Below are positions 36,600-48,656 of a stretch of 64,000 bases of DNA, piece after piece. The position numbers and the translations under genes were made by a program. The number at the start of each line of letters is the position of its first letter. Position 1 is the stretch's first letter. The notes beneath the pieces are model-generated. The model did not search any database and had not been told where the DNA came from. It saw nothing but the letters and a program-made list of their open reading frames with translations. Source of the DNA: Protula sp. h YS-2021 (lineage: Eukaryota > Annelida > Polychaeta > Sabellida > Serpulidae); contig OX457031.1 of the NCBI GenBank assembly GCA_949752745.1, positions 310,001 to 374,000 on the forward strand, in the 5' to 3' direction.

Positions 36600-37511
36600 A
36601 AAGAAGAGTCACGCAGAAAATTTATTGAAATGTTGTTTGCTGGTGTGCCTGTCGTGTGTTCATCGCATAAGAGCCTTAATTCAAGTAAAAGGGTGTTGCG
36701 GTGTTCAGATCTGCGAGGCTGTAGCGAGGAAGGAATTCGTGACGAACTAATGGAGCAGAACGTTACTGATGTCAAACGAATAACGGTTACTAGAAATGGA
36801 AACAAAATTAACACCAACACTTTTATTTTGACCTTTCGCACATCAAAATTACCATCATCAATTAAAGTGGGCTATCTGAATTGCGAAATAGAAATGTACA
36901 TACCTAATCCACAACGGTGTTACTCTTGTCAAAAGTTTGGACACGCAAAATTTAGCTGCAAAATAAATGAAGTCTGTGTCAAATGTGGCCATGAAGATCA
37001 TGATCAAACTATTTGGCTGAAAGAGAAAGAAGCTAGGCGGTTGCTTAACTTGAATTTACCAGCTGCGATACAAAGCCGCCAATTTGCAGCTGTAATCTCA
37101 AAGGCAGTAATATCAACAGCAACGCAAGCTGATTTCACTTGGAATTTGAAAAAAATTGGAAAATGTTAAAACTGATAGCATTATTCGTAGAGCAAGAATT
37201 GGGCATACATATATTACACACAGCTATTTACTAAAAGGAGAAGAAGCACCAGTATGTATAGGATGCCAGGAACCTTTGACAGTGAAACATATTTTACTCG
37301 ACTGTATTGATTTTAGTTTTACAAGGAATCAATATTTTAATGTGGAGTCGCTGGCGACACTATTTTCCACTGTAGATAGTAGTAAAATTATGGAATTTTT
37401 AAAGGAAATTAATTTGTTTGATAAGTTTTAAATGGCATGAGAATATAGAAATGGTTTAGACACAGTATGGCCTACATAGGCTGGAAGGTGTCATTAAACA
37501 AATTACTGACT
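36600..37511 (+). mobile_element. LINE family C: ORF1 fragment joined to ORF2 end
   Basis: 36630-37150 encodes a gag-like ORF1 part with CCHC knuckles (CYSCQKFGHAKFSC, CVKCGHEDHD). At about 37155 it jumps directly to the ORF2 C-terminus (CIGCQEPLTVKHILLDC) and the family C 3' UTR with a CTTA tail. A large internal deletion or template jump explains the join. Confidence 0.75.
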
Positions 37512-40215
37512 TACTTACTTGGCATTTGAAAGAACAGTCTATGGAAAAAAAATCGTGAATCAAGGATCAAGGATCGAGAATTCAAAGAAAGATCCAGTGA
37601 GACCGAAACCGAGTGGACCAACAAAGCCAGCTGTAACACCTGTACGAGCTAGAGTGAATAAGGGATCAAAAGATCCAATCTACATGCATAATAGATTTGG
37701 ATGTTTGGATGAAATGGACACTATGGAAGTTCCTGTCCCCAAGTCTTCAAAATCCTCTCAAAAAAAAAAAAAAAAAAAAAAAAAAAACAACAACAACAAC
37801 AGGACAAATCAGGAAAAATGGGGAGATGGGTGAGTGGATAAAAGAACATCTATCCACAAAACCCAGTGTTAAATTAAAAGAAAAACACAAAGGAAAAAAT
37901 AAGTAATGAAATCTGCAGTCATGCAATGGAATTGTCGAGGATTAAGATCACATTTTGATGAATTTACTCTTATTATTCAACCTTTTTTACCTATAGCGTT
38001 CTGTTTACAGGAAACGTTTCTCTCACCGAACACTTCCATTAAAAATTGCACATTTCCATTAAAAATTGCATCGCTTATCATTTAACACTAGACAGAGTTG
38101 ATGACAGACCAAGAGGTGGAGTTTTGGTGATAGTAAGAAATGATATTCCACAGAGTGAAATTCAGTTAAAAAATACTAATAAGTTAAAGCAGTCCGAGTT
38201 ACTACAGATAAAACAATAACATTATGTTCGGTTTACGTTCCGCCAACGTACGATTTGACGCAAAATGAAATAGATGATCTTTGGAATCAATTACCTAAAC
38301 CATGTTTGTTCCTTGGAGACTTTAATGCTCGTAATATTTTATGGGGTAAAGGAAACGAAAAGCTATAGAAACATTATTAGAGGAAGAAAATATTTGCCTG
38401 TTTTAATAATAAGTGTCATACTTACATTCATCCCGCTACAGGATCAAAAACTGCAATAGATCTTTCGTTATGTTCTCCTGATAGTTTTGTTGATTATGAG
38501 TGGAAAGTATAAGACGACCTTTGTGGAAGTGACCATTTACCGAGAAGTATTAACCAAAATACTCCTAAGTGAAAACTTGATAAAGCTAACTGGACTGAAT
38601 TCACCAGGTTATGTCTTGAAAACATTAACAATGAAATTTTTGAAAATGTTTTTGATCCAATAGCCTTATTTACAAATATTCTACAGGATATAGATTTAAG
38701 AACAATTCCTAAATCCTCTGCAAATCCAAGTCTTCCGAAAAAGCCTTGGTTTGATGATGAATGTAAAGAAGCAGTACATGAAAGGAAGAAAGCATTGGAC
38801 AAATTTCAAGACAGCCTAACCTGAAAAAATAAACTTGAATATAAACGATTACAGGCTGTGTCGAAAAGAACAATTCGTTCAAATAAAAGGCAAACATGGC
38901 AAGAGTTTGTAGCTGGTCTGAATAATAAGGCATCAGTAAAGAAAGTGTGGGACAAAATTCGTAAAATTAAGGGAAAAGATATAAGTACAGTGAATCATTT
39001 GAAACAAGACGATACTTTAGTCACTGACACAAAAGAAATAGCAAATATTTTAGCAAATAATATCTAAAAGAAAAATCTTCATCTAATAACTATACTGGAA
39101 AATTTCAGCAATTTAAAGAACTATCTGAGAAAGTTAATTTGGATTTTTCTTCCAGTAATGATGAAATGTATAATAAATATTTTTAATAAGATTTGGGAAG
39201 AAGGTTCTTTCCCGACATCTTGGAGGGAAGCAACAATTATTCCTGTACCAAAACCTGGAAAAGACCACAGTAATCCTCAATGTTATCGACCAATTGCACC
39301 GACATGTTGTCTGTATAACACCTTGGAACGAATGATAAATGAACGACTGATGTGGTACTAAGAAAGGAACAAATTTTTAACAAATGCATAAATTGGTGTT
39401 AGACGCCAACGTACTACAACTGATCATCTACTTAAATTAGGAACTTAGGAACATATCGTTGCTGTTTTCTTCGATTTGGAAAAGGCGTATGATACCACTT
39501 GGAAATATGGCATTCTAAAAGAGCTTCATAAAATGGGTCTAAGAGGACGCCTTCCAAGTTTTATTGAAAACTTTTTTTTCTTCAAAAATCGGCAATTTAA
39601 AGTGGGAATTGTTAGTACATTGTCGGATCTTTTTGTTCAAGAGAAAGGTGTGCCCCAGGACAGCATTTTATGGGTGACTTTATTTATTATTAAAAAAAAA
39701 CAAAAAAAAAAAAAACAGATAGATCGATCATTATTTGTAGATGACTTCGGTATGCAATCGAGGGATACGCATGAGTGTTATAGAGCGTCAGTTACAGCAA
39801 TGTATTAATAACATTGAAAAATGGGCTGATGAAAATGGGTTTAAATTTTCAAAAACGAAAACAGTTTGTATACATGTTTGTGAAAAAAAGATTAGCCCAT
39901 CAAGAACTGAGTATAGGTGGAACTTGCATTCCGGTTGTGAAGGAAGCAGAATGCCTTGGTTTAATTTTCGATTCAAAATTATCGTTTATTCCACATGTAA
40001 AGTATTTAAAAACCAAATGCCAGAAAGCACTCAATTTACTAAAAGTGGTGTCAAATACTACATGGGGAGCAGATAGAAATACAAAGATGATGTTGTATAG
40101 AGCTCTAATTAGATCCAAGTTAGATTACGGCTCGTCTGTATATGGTTCAGCGAGACCGTCTTACCTTAAAATGCTTGATCCTATACACAATCAAGCTTTG
40201 AGATTATGTATCCAA
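37512..40215 (+). mobile_element. LINE family C, partial ORF1 and decayed ORF2
   Basis: ORF1 end with an A-run (37760-37786), then endonuclease (MQWNCRGLRSHFDEF, LFLGDFNAR region), then RT with several frame breaks (REATIIPVPKPGK, FFDLEKAYDTTWKYG, FVDDFG). Truncated at about 40215, where another LINE starts. Confidence 0.8.
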
Positions 40216-40990
40216 CTTTTATATTGCCTGGTAAACTAGGCTTGCAGAAGGTAAGGACAAATGTTCCTCGTTGGCCCAAAGGTCGCGCTGCTGTCACACT
40301 CTGGTCCTGTAGTTCGTCGACTAGTTCTTTATCTGTGCAAAATCTTAGTTCAGGGTGTGTAATCACTCCCCTGCAAAAATTTAAGGTTCGGTGGGCAGAG
40401 CACTTAGCTGGGGTGTTTACGAAAGATGTTATTTTCAGGAGGTTTCTACATTGTTGTAAGGTGGCTATTTGGACTAGAATGTCCCCCGAGCGAAGCCTTT
40501 TAATGTTAAATTGATTTCCCACTATCGATGCTACCCCCTTCTGGATAGCGAAGGGGGATAGTTTGAACGTGCCCTCTATAGGTGTGATAATCAGGTATTG
40601 TGGAAATGAAGCAGGGGGAGACCCCACCTCAATCCTTGATCTTTTGGGTGTCGGTGATGTATTCTGTTTTTCTTTTGTCTCATCCATTAAGTGTTTTTTT
40701 TTTTAAATTTTCTTCCAGGTCTGCCGGCCCCGCCTTACTATGACCACCTATTTCGGCAACGGGGGTTACCCGCCTAGGGCTAGGACACCTGGAATACTCT
40801 ACTAGACGCGGCGGTATTCTCCATCCAACGCCGTTCGATTGACCCTGGAGCCGCAGTGTGGTTAAACTGAACGACCAGCCGTTATTGATCGTGACGGGCC
40901 AGTTCACGAACGCCCTTCTTGGGCCGAAGAGAAGGACCAAAGGCATGTATTGGCAAACAAGTCCCTTAGCAGAGTGTGTATTTGAAAGGC
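40198..40990 (-). mobile_element. LINE 5' UTR and ORF1 start, antisense
   Basis: ORF1 from about 40687 (MDETKEKQNTSPTPKRSRIE) with an RRM-like region (NIKRLRSGDILVQIATLQQC) runs leftward. 40690-40990 is GC-richer and likely the 5' UTR. Head of a LINE in the opposite orientation to its neighbours. Confidence 0.6.
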
Positions 40991-42290
40991 CTGCCTAAGA
41001 GACAAGAAGCCTCAATACCCAGGTAACCGCTCTCCTTCCACTAAGGGATGCAACCCACGGCAAAGTGCGTTCTTATGACTGGTATTATCACCAGCTACTG
41101 TAAGACATCTTGGTGAACGCACAAAGAAGCCAGGGTTCAGCCTCACCTTGATAACGCTGACATCACCATAGAGTCAATCGCAAAATACAGAGTACCAAAA
41201 CTATCACAATGGAAACTCACCAAACCTGTGGTACTAAAGAACCTTTCGGTCTATGCAAAGGAAACAACTAGCCCCTTTCTATTTCGATCAAACTTTGCAG
41301 AGCTCAAGGAAGAATTTAACGACTACCATTTCGTCTACACGGACGGCTCAAAGCTCGACAACAAATCGGCTGCTTCCGTTGTAACTGAAAATAACACCGT
41401 GAAAACAAGACTTCCAAATGGTTCCTCTATTTTCTCGGCCGAAATTAAAGCTCTACATCTCGCTATCCAGCTAGTGAAAATTAGCCGATACAAAAAGTTT
41501 ATGTTATGCGTGGACTCTATGTCCGTACTGCAATCAATTGAAAACCTACAAATATCAAACCCACTTATCCTTGACCTTCTGGAAAGGTATGACGAGGCCA
41601 CCAAAGCTGGCAAAGACATAGTTTTTTGCTGGGTTCCAAGTCACGTGGGTATCCGAGGAAACGAGATAGCCAACAAAGCTGCAAAAGAGGCTCTAAATGA
41701 TAATTGTATCGATATGCTCATACCAGCCTCCGATTTTAAATATCAAATCACAAGATACACAAAAAGATTGTGGCAAGAAAGATGGAACAAACAAAGAAAC
41801 AACAAGCTGTATCAAACAAAGCCGGTAGTCGGACACAAGCCCCCGCCACTTAACAGTGTGCGAGATGAAATGGTTTACCATAGAGCCAGAATAGGACATA
41901 CATATGTCACCCACAAACATCTTTTAAGAGGCGAGCCGGCACCCGACTGTGTCGGGTGTCAGGAACCTTACACCGTTAAACATATCTTAATAGACTGTAC
42001 CGATTTCCAAGACGCCCGCTCACGTCATTTCAGAGCTGACTCCTTGAAGCAGCTGTTTGATGAAGTAGAACCTAGCAAACTTATACAATTTTTAAAAGAA
42101 ATCAACCTGTACCAGTATTTCTAGCCTTCTTTTTACCTTATGATTTTAGAATATACATGGTTTTAGTTTATCTTGATTTTAACTTGTAGCATTGTCTTCT
42201 AGTCACTGAATACCGACATGTTCTGACACAATGTAACCCGCTAAGGGTCGATCGTGTCGTTAAACAAACCATTTAACTAACTAACACAAC
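40991..42290 (+). mobile_element. LINE family B 3' part with intact RNase H
   Basis: Sense ORF2 end and 3' UTR with an AACT tail at 42270-42288. Whether it belongs to the same insertion as the antisense 5' piece (40198-40990) is open. Confidence 0.75.
41228..42124 (+). CDS. LINE ORF2 RNase H and C-terminal zinc domain
   Basis: 298 open codons. The RNase H active site is visible: Asp in YTDGSKLDNK, Glu in FSAEIKALHLA, Asp in CVDSMSVLQS, and the final Asn/Asp region in VGIRGNEIANKAAK (most relatives have GNEAADK). C-terminal C-x2-C-x7-H-x4-C (CVGCQEPYTVKHILIDC). RNase H removes RNA during target-primed reverse transcription. This is a fragment of ORF2, so it has no start of its own. Confidence 0.8.
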   Translation: MVLKNLSVYAKETTSPFLFRSNFAELKEEFNDYHFVYTDGSKLDNKSAASVVTENNTVKTRLPNGSSIFSAEIKALHLAIQLVKISRYKKFMLCVDSMSVLQSIENLQISNPLILDLLERYDEATKAGKDIVFCWVPSHVGIRGNEIANKAAKEALNDNCIDMLIPASDFKYQITRYTKRLWQERWNKQRNNKLYQTKPVVGHKPPPLNSVRDEMVYHRARIGHTYVTHKHLLRGEPAPDCVGCQEPYTVKHILIDCTDFQDARSRHFRADSLKQLFDEVEPSKLIQFLKEINLYQYF

Positions 42291-43041
42291 AGGTGAACGA
42301 ACCCTATTCGCTGTTTCCACTGCCAGAAATACGGGCATAACAAAGACAAATGCAGAAATCAAAAACCCACCTGCGCAAAATGCGGGGAGGAAGGGCATGA
42401 ATATAGTTCATGTACCTCTCACAACCCCAAATGCATAAACTGCATGGGCAGCCACCCGGCTTCATCCAAGGATTATCCGCGGTGGCATGCTGAAAAGAAA
42501 GTGCAACAGATAAAATTTGAAAAATCGGTGTCTTATCCCGAAGCCCGAAAACTGGCTGCTACCCTCCTCCCATCAAATGCGAAAACACATGCTAGCTCAG
42601 TAAGACCCAAGTTTCAGGATTCTGCCTGTCAAACTGACATCACATGGATTACGGAAAAAAGAAGATTTTTTCGCCACCAAAGCAACAACGGTCTTCTAGA
42701 AAAACAAAAGAAACTAAAACTGAAACAGACTCCAGTCTTTGTGAGTCTTTACCAAGCACATCTCCTGAGCTGTTAGGGAAGAGAGACGGATCTTGTACTC
42801 CAAGCCCCCAATCCTCTCAGCTGGGCCACGACACAAAGGCAAGACTCAAACAAAGAGCTCAACTTGCCAAACAGAGGTTGCGCACAAACCTTACGGAGGA
42901 AATGAGTGGGAATAGATACTCCCGTCTTATGGATGCTGGCGATGGGAGACCTGCAGGCAGAACCTCCCCTAAGCCACCCCGCTCAAATGAAAAGCCTCCA
43001 AAAGTAACGATTAACAGAAATCGAGCTCTTAGCAAGTAACG

Positions 43042-43702
43042 ATGACAATAATTCATTGGAATATCAGAGGTTTTTGGACCAACTACCATGAATTGTTAAC
43101 ACTTATGCACGTAAATGATCCGGCAGTATTTTGTCTTCAGGAAACATTCAGCAAAAACGACAATCCACCAAAACTTAGAGGATATACGTCATACAACAAA
43201 CCCTCATCGGATGACAGAGCGACGGATGGAATCGCTGTTTGTTCGAAGTGATCTTTTACAAAGCGAAATTAAACTAAATACGCCTTTCCAGACCCAGGCG
43301 ATTCGTATCACGCTTGGCAAAACTTTCACAATTTGTAATATTTATTTGCCACCACATTTGAGACCTCAACCTGAAGAGTTGAATGACCTAATAAATCAGT
43401 TACCTAAGCCAGTCCTATTCGTGGGCGACTTTAATGCTCACAGTAGATTGTGGGGCAATAGTCAAGTAGATTTGAAGGGAAAATTGGTAGAAAATCTCCT
43501 TAACCATCATAATTTAACCATTTTCAACGACAAGTCATACACATACCTTCACCCTGGTACTGGTTCAAAAACCTCTATTGACCTTTCTGTAGCATCTGCT
43601 AATTTATATCTTGATTTTAATCGGAAAGTGTTGGGTGATCTCCACGCCAGTGACCACTTTCCTATTTTATTGTCTGAGTCTAAACCATACCACGAAAAAT
43701 GA
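43042..43702 (+). pseudogene. LINE apurinic-type endonuclease domain
   Basis: MTIIHWNIRGFWTNYHELLT, LQETFSKN in one frame (43042-43251), then NIYLPPHLRPQ, LFVGDFNAHSRLWG, HPGTGSKTSIDL and SDHFPIL in the next (to 43702). These are the APE-type motifs of non-LTR elements that nick the target. The frame break near 43245 disables it. Confidence 0.8.
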
Positions 43703-44341
43703 TCCCCAAAATGGAAGTTTCAGAAAGCAGACTGGTCAGAATTCCAAGAATTGTGTCATCAGAGTATCAAAAGGAAACATTTTACTGATGATGAAGACGA
43801 ACATATCTCATTATTAACCTTTCTTCTCCATGGAGTGTGTGAAAAATCTATCCCAAGGACATCAGGATCCCGCAAGAAACCACACAAACCGTGGTTTAAT
43901 GACGCTTGTAAAGAATCCATAGCGCTTCGTAAACAAGCTCTCAAAAATTTTTCAGACTACCCAGACATTGCAAGAAAAATAGAATATCAAAGGGCCAAGG
44001 CAGTTGCGCGTAAAACATTCAATAAAAGCAAACAAGAGTCCTGGCATGAATATGTTTCTCAACTCAACACAAATAATTCTCTAAAAAAGACCTGTTACAT
44101 GGTTAGAAAAATATCTGGCAAGAACACTTTTAACACAGTAAGCCATCTAGAAGTTAACAATAATATGATCACCGACCCAAAGGACATTTTAGATAACCTA
44201 GGATAAACATTTGAACATAATTCATCTTCCGAAAATTATAGCCACGAGTTTAGACGCTATAAAGAAACAGAAGAAACTAATCCTCTTAACTTCTATTCTG
44301 ACAACAGCGAAGCGTATAATGAGTACTTTTCTCTTAACGAA

Positions 44342-45328
44342 TTGAGAAAGGCCATAGATAGTTCCCATGATTCAGCAGCAGGACCAGATTATCAGATGCT
44401 TAGACATTTGCCAGACCATACCCTAAAGATCCTTTTAGAATTGTTAAATCATACCTGGAATTCCGACACTTTTCCAGAAATATGGAAGGAAGCCACAATA
44501 ATACCAATACCAAAGCCAAACAAAGATCCACGAAATCCTCAGAATTACAGACCAATTTTCTTGACAAGTGCCCTGTGCAAAACATTTGAGCGAATGGTAG
44601 CTGAAAGATTAAAATGGTACGTGGAAAGAAACAACTTGCTTGCCGACATACAGAGTGGCTTTAGGAAACAAAGGAGCACTCTGGACCATCTTGTAAGACT
44701 AGAATCTTTTGTGAAAAAAGCTTTCAATAACAAGGAACATGTTGTTACCGTTTTCTTCGACTTGGAAAAAGCTTATGACACAGCATGGAAACACGGAGTA
44801 CTAAAGGATCTTTTTGATTTCGGCCCCCGAGGCCGTCTGCCCCAGTTTATAAAAAGATTCCTGGACGACCGTCGATTCAGGGTTCGCCTTGGTACAATAT
44901 TCTCAGAATACTTTGAACAAGAGGAAGGCTTCCCCCAAGGATGCATCCTTTCAATTCTACTTTTCCTGATAAAAATCAACAATATAAAAGATACACTGAG
45001 ACAGGGGATAGATAGCTCACTCTTCGTGGATGATTTTGCCATGTCGTGTAGAGGCAAAACTATGAATTTAATACAGCGTCGTCTTCAGCAGAGTATTTAT
45101 TCTCTCCAAGTTTGGGCGAATAAGAATGGTTTTAAATTCTCACAAACCAAAACGGTTTGTATACACTTTTGTAAAAAAAGAAAACAACACGACGATCCAG
45201 TTTTACACATCTCTAACGTGCAAATCCCTGTTGTCAAGGAAAACAAATTTTTAGGTTTAATTTTTGATAACCAACTTGTTTTATCCCACATATCAAACAC
45301 CTCCGAAGAAAGTGTCAGAAGACCTTAA
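44342..45328 (+). pseudogene. LINE reverse transcriptase domain
   Basis: 328 codons covering the fingers and palm: AAGPDYQMLRHLPD, KEATIIPIPKPNKD, YRPIFLTSALCK, FFDLEKAYDTAWK, EEGFPQGCILSILLF and FVDDFAM (catalytic Asp pair). Frame ends at 45328 and thumb-like sequence continues at 45373. Upstream and downstream frames are broken. Confidence 0.85.
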
Positions 45329-45791
45329 ATTTACTGAGAGCCATCTCCTCCCACGATCGTGATACTAAACTCATGTTGTATAGAGCTCTAATCAGATCGC
45401 GACTGGACTATGGCAGTATAGTTTATGGCTCAACTAGACCATCATATCTCAAGATGCTAGAACCGATACAGAATCAAGGCTTAAGAATATGTTTAAATGC
45501 CTTTAGAACATCCCCAGCCGACAGTTTACACGTTGATGCAAATGAACAACCTCTCAATATACGGCGGTTAAAACTTGCCATGCAGTATTGTATAAAACTT
45601 TACGCCAATAGAAATAACCCTACTCATCAGATTGTTTTCGGATCACATTATGCGGATAGAGGTACCAATGCTACCCCCCCCCCCCCTTTGGAATTAGGAT
45701 TATACCACACCTGCAAGAAGCAGGTATAATCGTTGAATCTGTTGCAAATTACAAAATACCTAACCAACTCCCTTGAAAGTTAACGAAACCT

Positions 45792-46688
45792 GTGGTCTTG
45801 AAGACTCTTTCTGAGTCCACAAAAGAACGAACTAACCCGTGTGTATTTCAGTCAAAATTTGCAGAATTAAAGGATAATTATAATGACTACCATTTCATCT
45901 ATACCGATGGTTCCAAACTTGAGGACAAGGCTGCAGCAGCTATTGTCACAGAAAATAATACATTCAGAACCAGGTTCCTTGATGGGTCTTCTATTTTCTC
46001 AGCAGAAGTTAGAGTCCTGCAACTAGCTATGCAAATTGTCAAGATTAGCCGCTACAAAAAATTCATATTGTGCGTGGACTCCATATCAGTGCTTGAGTCA
46101 CTAGAAAACTTACAGGTATCCAACCCAATAATTTTGGACTTGATAGAAAAACACGACGAAGTGGTAAAAGCTGGCAAAGAGATGATATTTTGTTGGGTAC
46201 CGAGCCACGTTGGAATCCCGGGCAACGAGGCAGCCGACAAAGGCGCCAAAGAAGCGTTAAACCAAGACTGCTCAGATTTCCTTATACCGTCATCAGATTT
46301 TAAGTGCCATATTTCTAGATATGTCAAAAATCTATGGCAACAATATTGGGATGAACAAACCAACAATAAGCTATACCAAATTAACCCTCTGGTAGGGCGC
46401 AAATTACCCTCCCTAAATGGCCTTCGCGACGATATGGTAATTCACAGATTAAGAATAGGACATTCTTACACTACTCACAAACACCTCTTAAGAGGTGAAC
46501 CACAACCCGAATGTATAAGTTGTCAGGAACGGTATACAGTAAAACACATCTTGATAGATTGTATAGACTTCAATCACATTCGTCCCCGTTATTATAGAGT
46601 TGATTCCATGAGAGAGCTCTTTGAGAAGGTAAATTCCAACAAGGTCCTAGAATTTTTAAAAGAGATTAACATGTATTCCTATGTGTAG
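45792..46688 (+). CDS. LINE ORF2 RNase H and zinc domain
   Basis: 298 open codons with YTDGSKLEDK, FSAEVRVLQLA, CVDSISVLES, HVGIPGNEAADKGAK and CISCQERYTVKHILIDC. The latter half is nearly identical to positions 1-437 of the window. Intact piece of an otherwise broken element. Confidence 0.85.
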   Translation: MVLKTLSESTKERTNPCVFQSKFAELKDNYNDYHFIYTDGSKLEDKAAAAIVTENNTFRTRFLDGSSIFSAEVRVLQLAMQIVKISRYKKFILCVDSISVLESLENLQVSNPIILDLIEKHDEVVKAGKEMIFCWVPSHVGIPGNEAADKGAKEALNQDCSDFLIPSSDFKCHISRYVKNLWQQYWDEQTNNKLYQINPLVGRKLPSLNGLRDDMVIHRLRIGHSYTTHKHLLRGEPQPECISCQERYTVKHILIDCIDFNHIRPRYYRVDSMRELFEKVNSNKVLEFLKEINMYSYV

Positions 46689-46857
46689 ACCACCATTAAG
46701 TTTATTTTTAGTATATTTTTTAGTATATTAAGACTTTATTTTATAATCATTTTTAATCAATAAAGTATAAATTCGACAAAGTTACCAGGAATGACACAAT
46801 ATGACCTGCAACAGGTTGGCGGTGTCGTTAAACCAATCAAATAACTAACTAACTAAC

Positions 46858-48200
46858 AACTTTGAGATTATGTTTGGGAGCCTTTAGAATATCACCAATG
46901 GAGAGTTTGAGAGTTGAAGCTAATGAACCGTCATTGCATCACCGTAGAATTAAGCTTTCAATGCAATATGCAATAAAACTGTATTTTAATAGAGAAAATC
47001 CGACACGTGAAATTGTATTTGCACCCAGATATGGCGACCTGTTTGAAAATAGACCAAATACTATACCAACGTTTGGACTTCGAGTAAAGCCACATTTAGA
47101 AAATGCTATCAAAATGGAGTGTGTTGCGGAGTATACAGTTTCGAAGATGCCATCTTGGATTTAAAAAATACCAACATTTTTGACAAATTTGGCTAATGAT
47201 AAGTAATCAGAGACTGATCCTTGGGTTTTTAAAACCAAGTTTTTGGAAATTAAATCATTGTTCAAAGATTATACACAAATATACACTGATGGATCAAAAT
47301 TGGACGAAAAAGCAGGTGCTGCAGTTATTACAGACAGTCATACTTTTAAAAAGAGACTACCAGATTATTCATCGATATTCACGTGCAGTGCATATGGCCT
47401 TTTCGTATATCAAGATTAGTCAAAAAACAAAATTTATAATATTTTTTTTATTCCAAATCTGTTATTGATGCAATGAAAAATCGTGACACTGACAACCCAA
47501 TTATACAGATGCTTTTAGAAATGTATTGGCGTATAAATAAATATATTGTTATGTGTTGGATACCTATTCATATTGGTATAAAGGGAAATGAAAAGGCTGA
47601 TAAAGCAGCCAAATAAGTGTTAGAGTTACCTATAACACCATTCTTGATTCCTTTCTCGGATTTTAAACCAAATATAAATTTCTATATAAGAAAGTGTTGG
47701 CAAGAATAGTGGGATAACGCAGTTAATAACAAACTACACAGGATTCAACCGCTGGTCGGTAAACAACAGAGCTGTTTGGAAAATGTAAAAACTGATAGCA
47801 TTATTCGTAGAGCAAGAATTGGGCGTACATATATTATTACACACACAGTTACTTACTAAAAGGAGAAGCACCAGAATGTATAGGATGTCAGGAACCTTTG
47901 ACAGTGAAACATATTTTACTCGACTGTATTGATTTTAGTTTTAAAAGGAATCAATATTTTAATGTGGAGTCGCTGGCGACATTTTTTGCCACTGTAGATA
48001 GTGGTAAAATTATTGAATTTTTAAAGGAAATTATTTTTTTGACATTTTTAAATGACATGAGAATATAGAATTCGTTTGATAAATTTTAATATAGTTTGAT
48101 AAATTTTAAATGACATGAGAATATAGAAATGGTTTAGACACAGTATGGCCTACATGGGTTGGAAGGTGTCATTAAACAAATCACTTACTTACTTACTGTG
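46858..48200 (+). mobile_element. LINE family C 3' half, decayed
   Basis: Starts mid-ORF2 (RLCLGAFRISPMESLRVEAN) directly at the preceding AACT tail, runs through a broken RNase H (YTLMDQNW, HIGIKGNEKADKAAK) and ends in the family C tail (ACTTACTTACTTAC) at the edge of the SET exon. Confidence 0.85.
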
Positions 48201-48656
48201 TCGTAGCCATGGGCATTCACGAAGAGTCTCCTTACTGTAATCGTCATAATCATAAAGAAGCTCTTCCCCATTTGCTAATGTCTGGTAAAGCTTTCATTCC
48301 AACTCTGATCTTAGAACCATCATAAATAATAGCTAAGTATAGGTTAGCGGATTGGCGTCCGTGATTTACAAGCCGTCCAAGACTTCCATCTTCTTTTGTG
48401 GAGTTAATTGCGTACTGCTTACCAACAATCATCAACTTTGTTTTGTCACTTAAATCTTTGCCAAAATCATTGTCTATCAATTCGCCTTGGTACTGCAGAA
48501 CGATTTCACCTCGCACAATGTTTCTGGACGCCCTAACACCCATTTTCTTTCCATCATTCACAAAGAATGACTCCGCATTGTCCGCCTCTCTAACTGCGTT
48601 AAGCTTCTGAAGCTGAGTCTCCTTTGTCAGACGCCGACGTCGTCGATTTGCATTCT
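48201..48656 (-). pseudogene. KMT5A-like SET domain exon 2, frameshifted
   Basis: Acceptor CACAG at 48657 precedes MQIDDVG-like exon start. SET motifs: MGVRASRNIVRGEIVLQYQG, GSLGRLVNHGRQSANL. The frame breaks near 48260-48275; the end (EELLYDYDDYSKETL, CPWL) lies in another frame. A LINE tail begins at the last codons. Paralogue of 35964-36425 with the same exon start. Confidence 0.75.

Larger units (their letters stand above)
42291..46857 (+). mobile_element. Longest LINE copy (family A), 5'-truncated
   Basis: Begins inside ORF1, directly after the AACT tail of the preceding LINE, and ends with its own tail. ORF1 has three zinc knuckles (CFHCQKYGHNKDKC, CAKCGEEGHEYSSC, CINCMGSHPASS). ORF2 has endonuclease, RT and RNase H in several frames, so it is inactive. 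The best local reference for all family A and B fragments. Confidence 0.9.
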
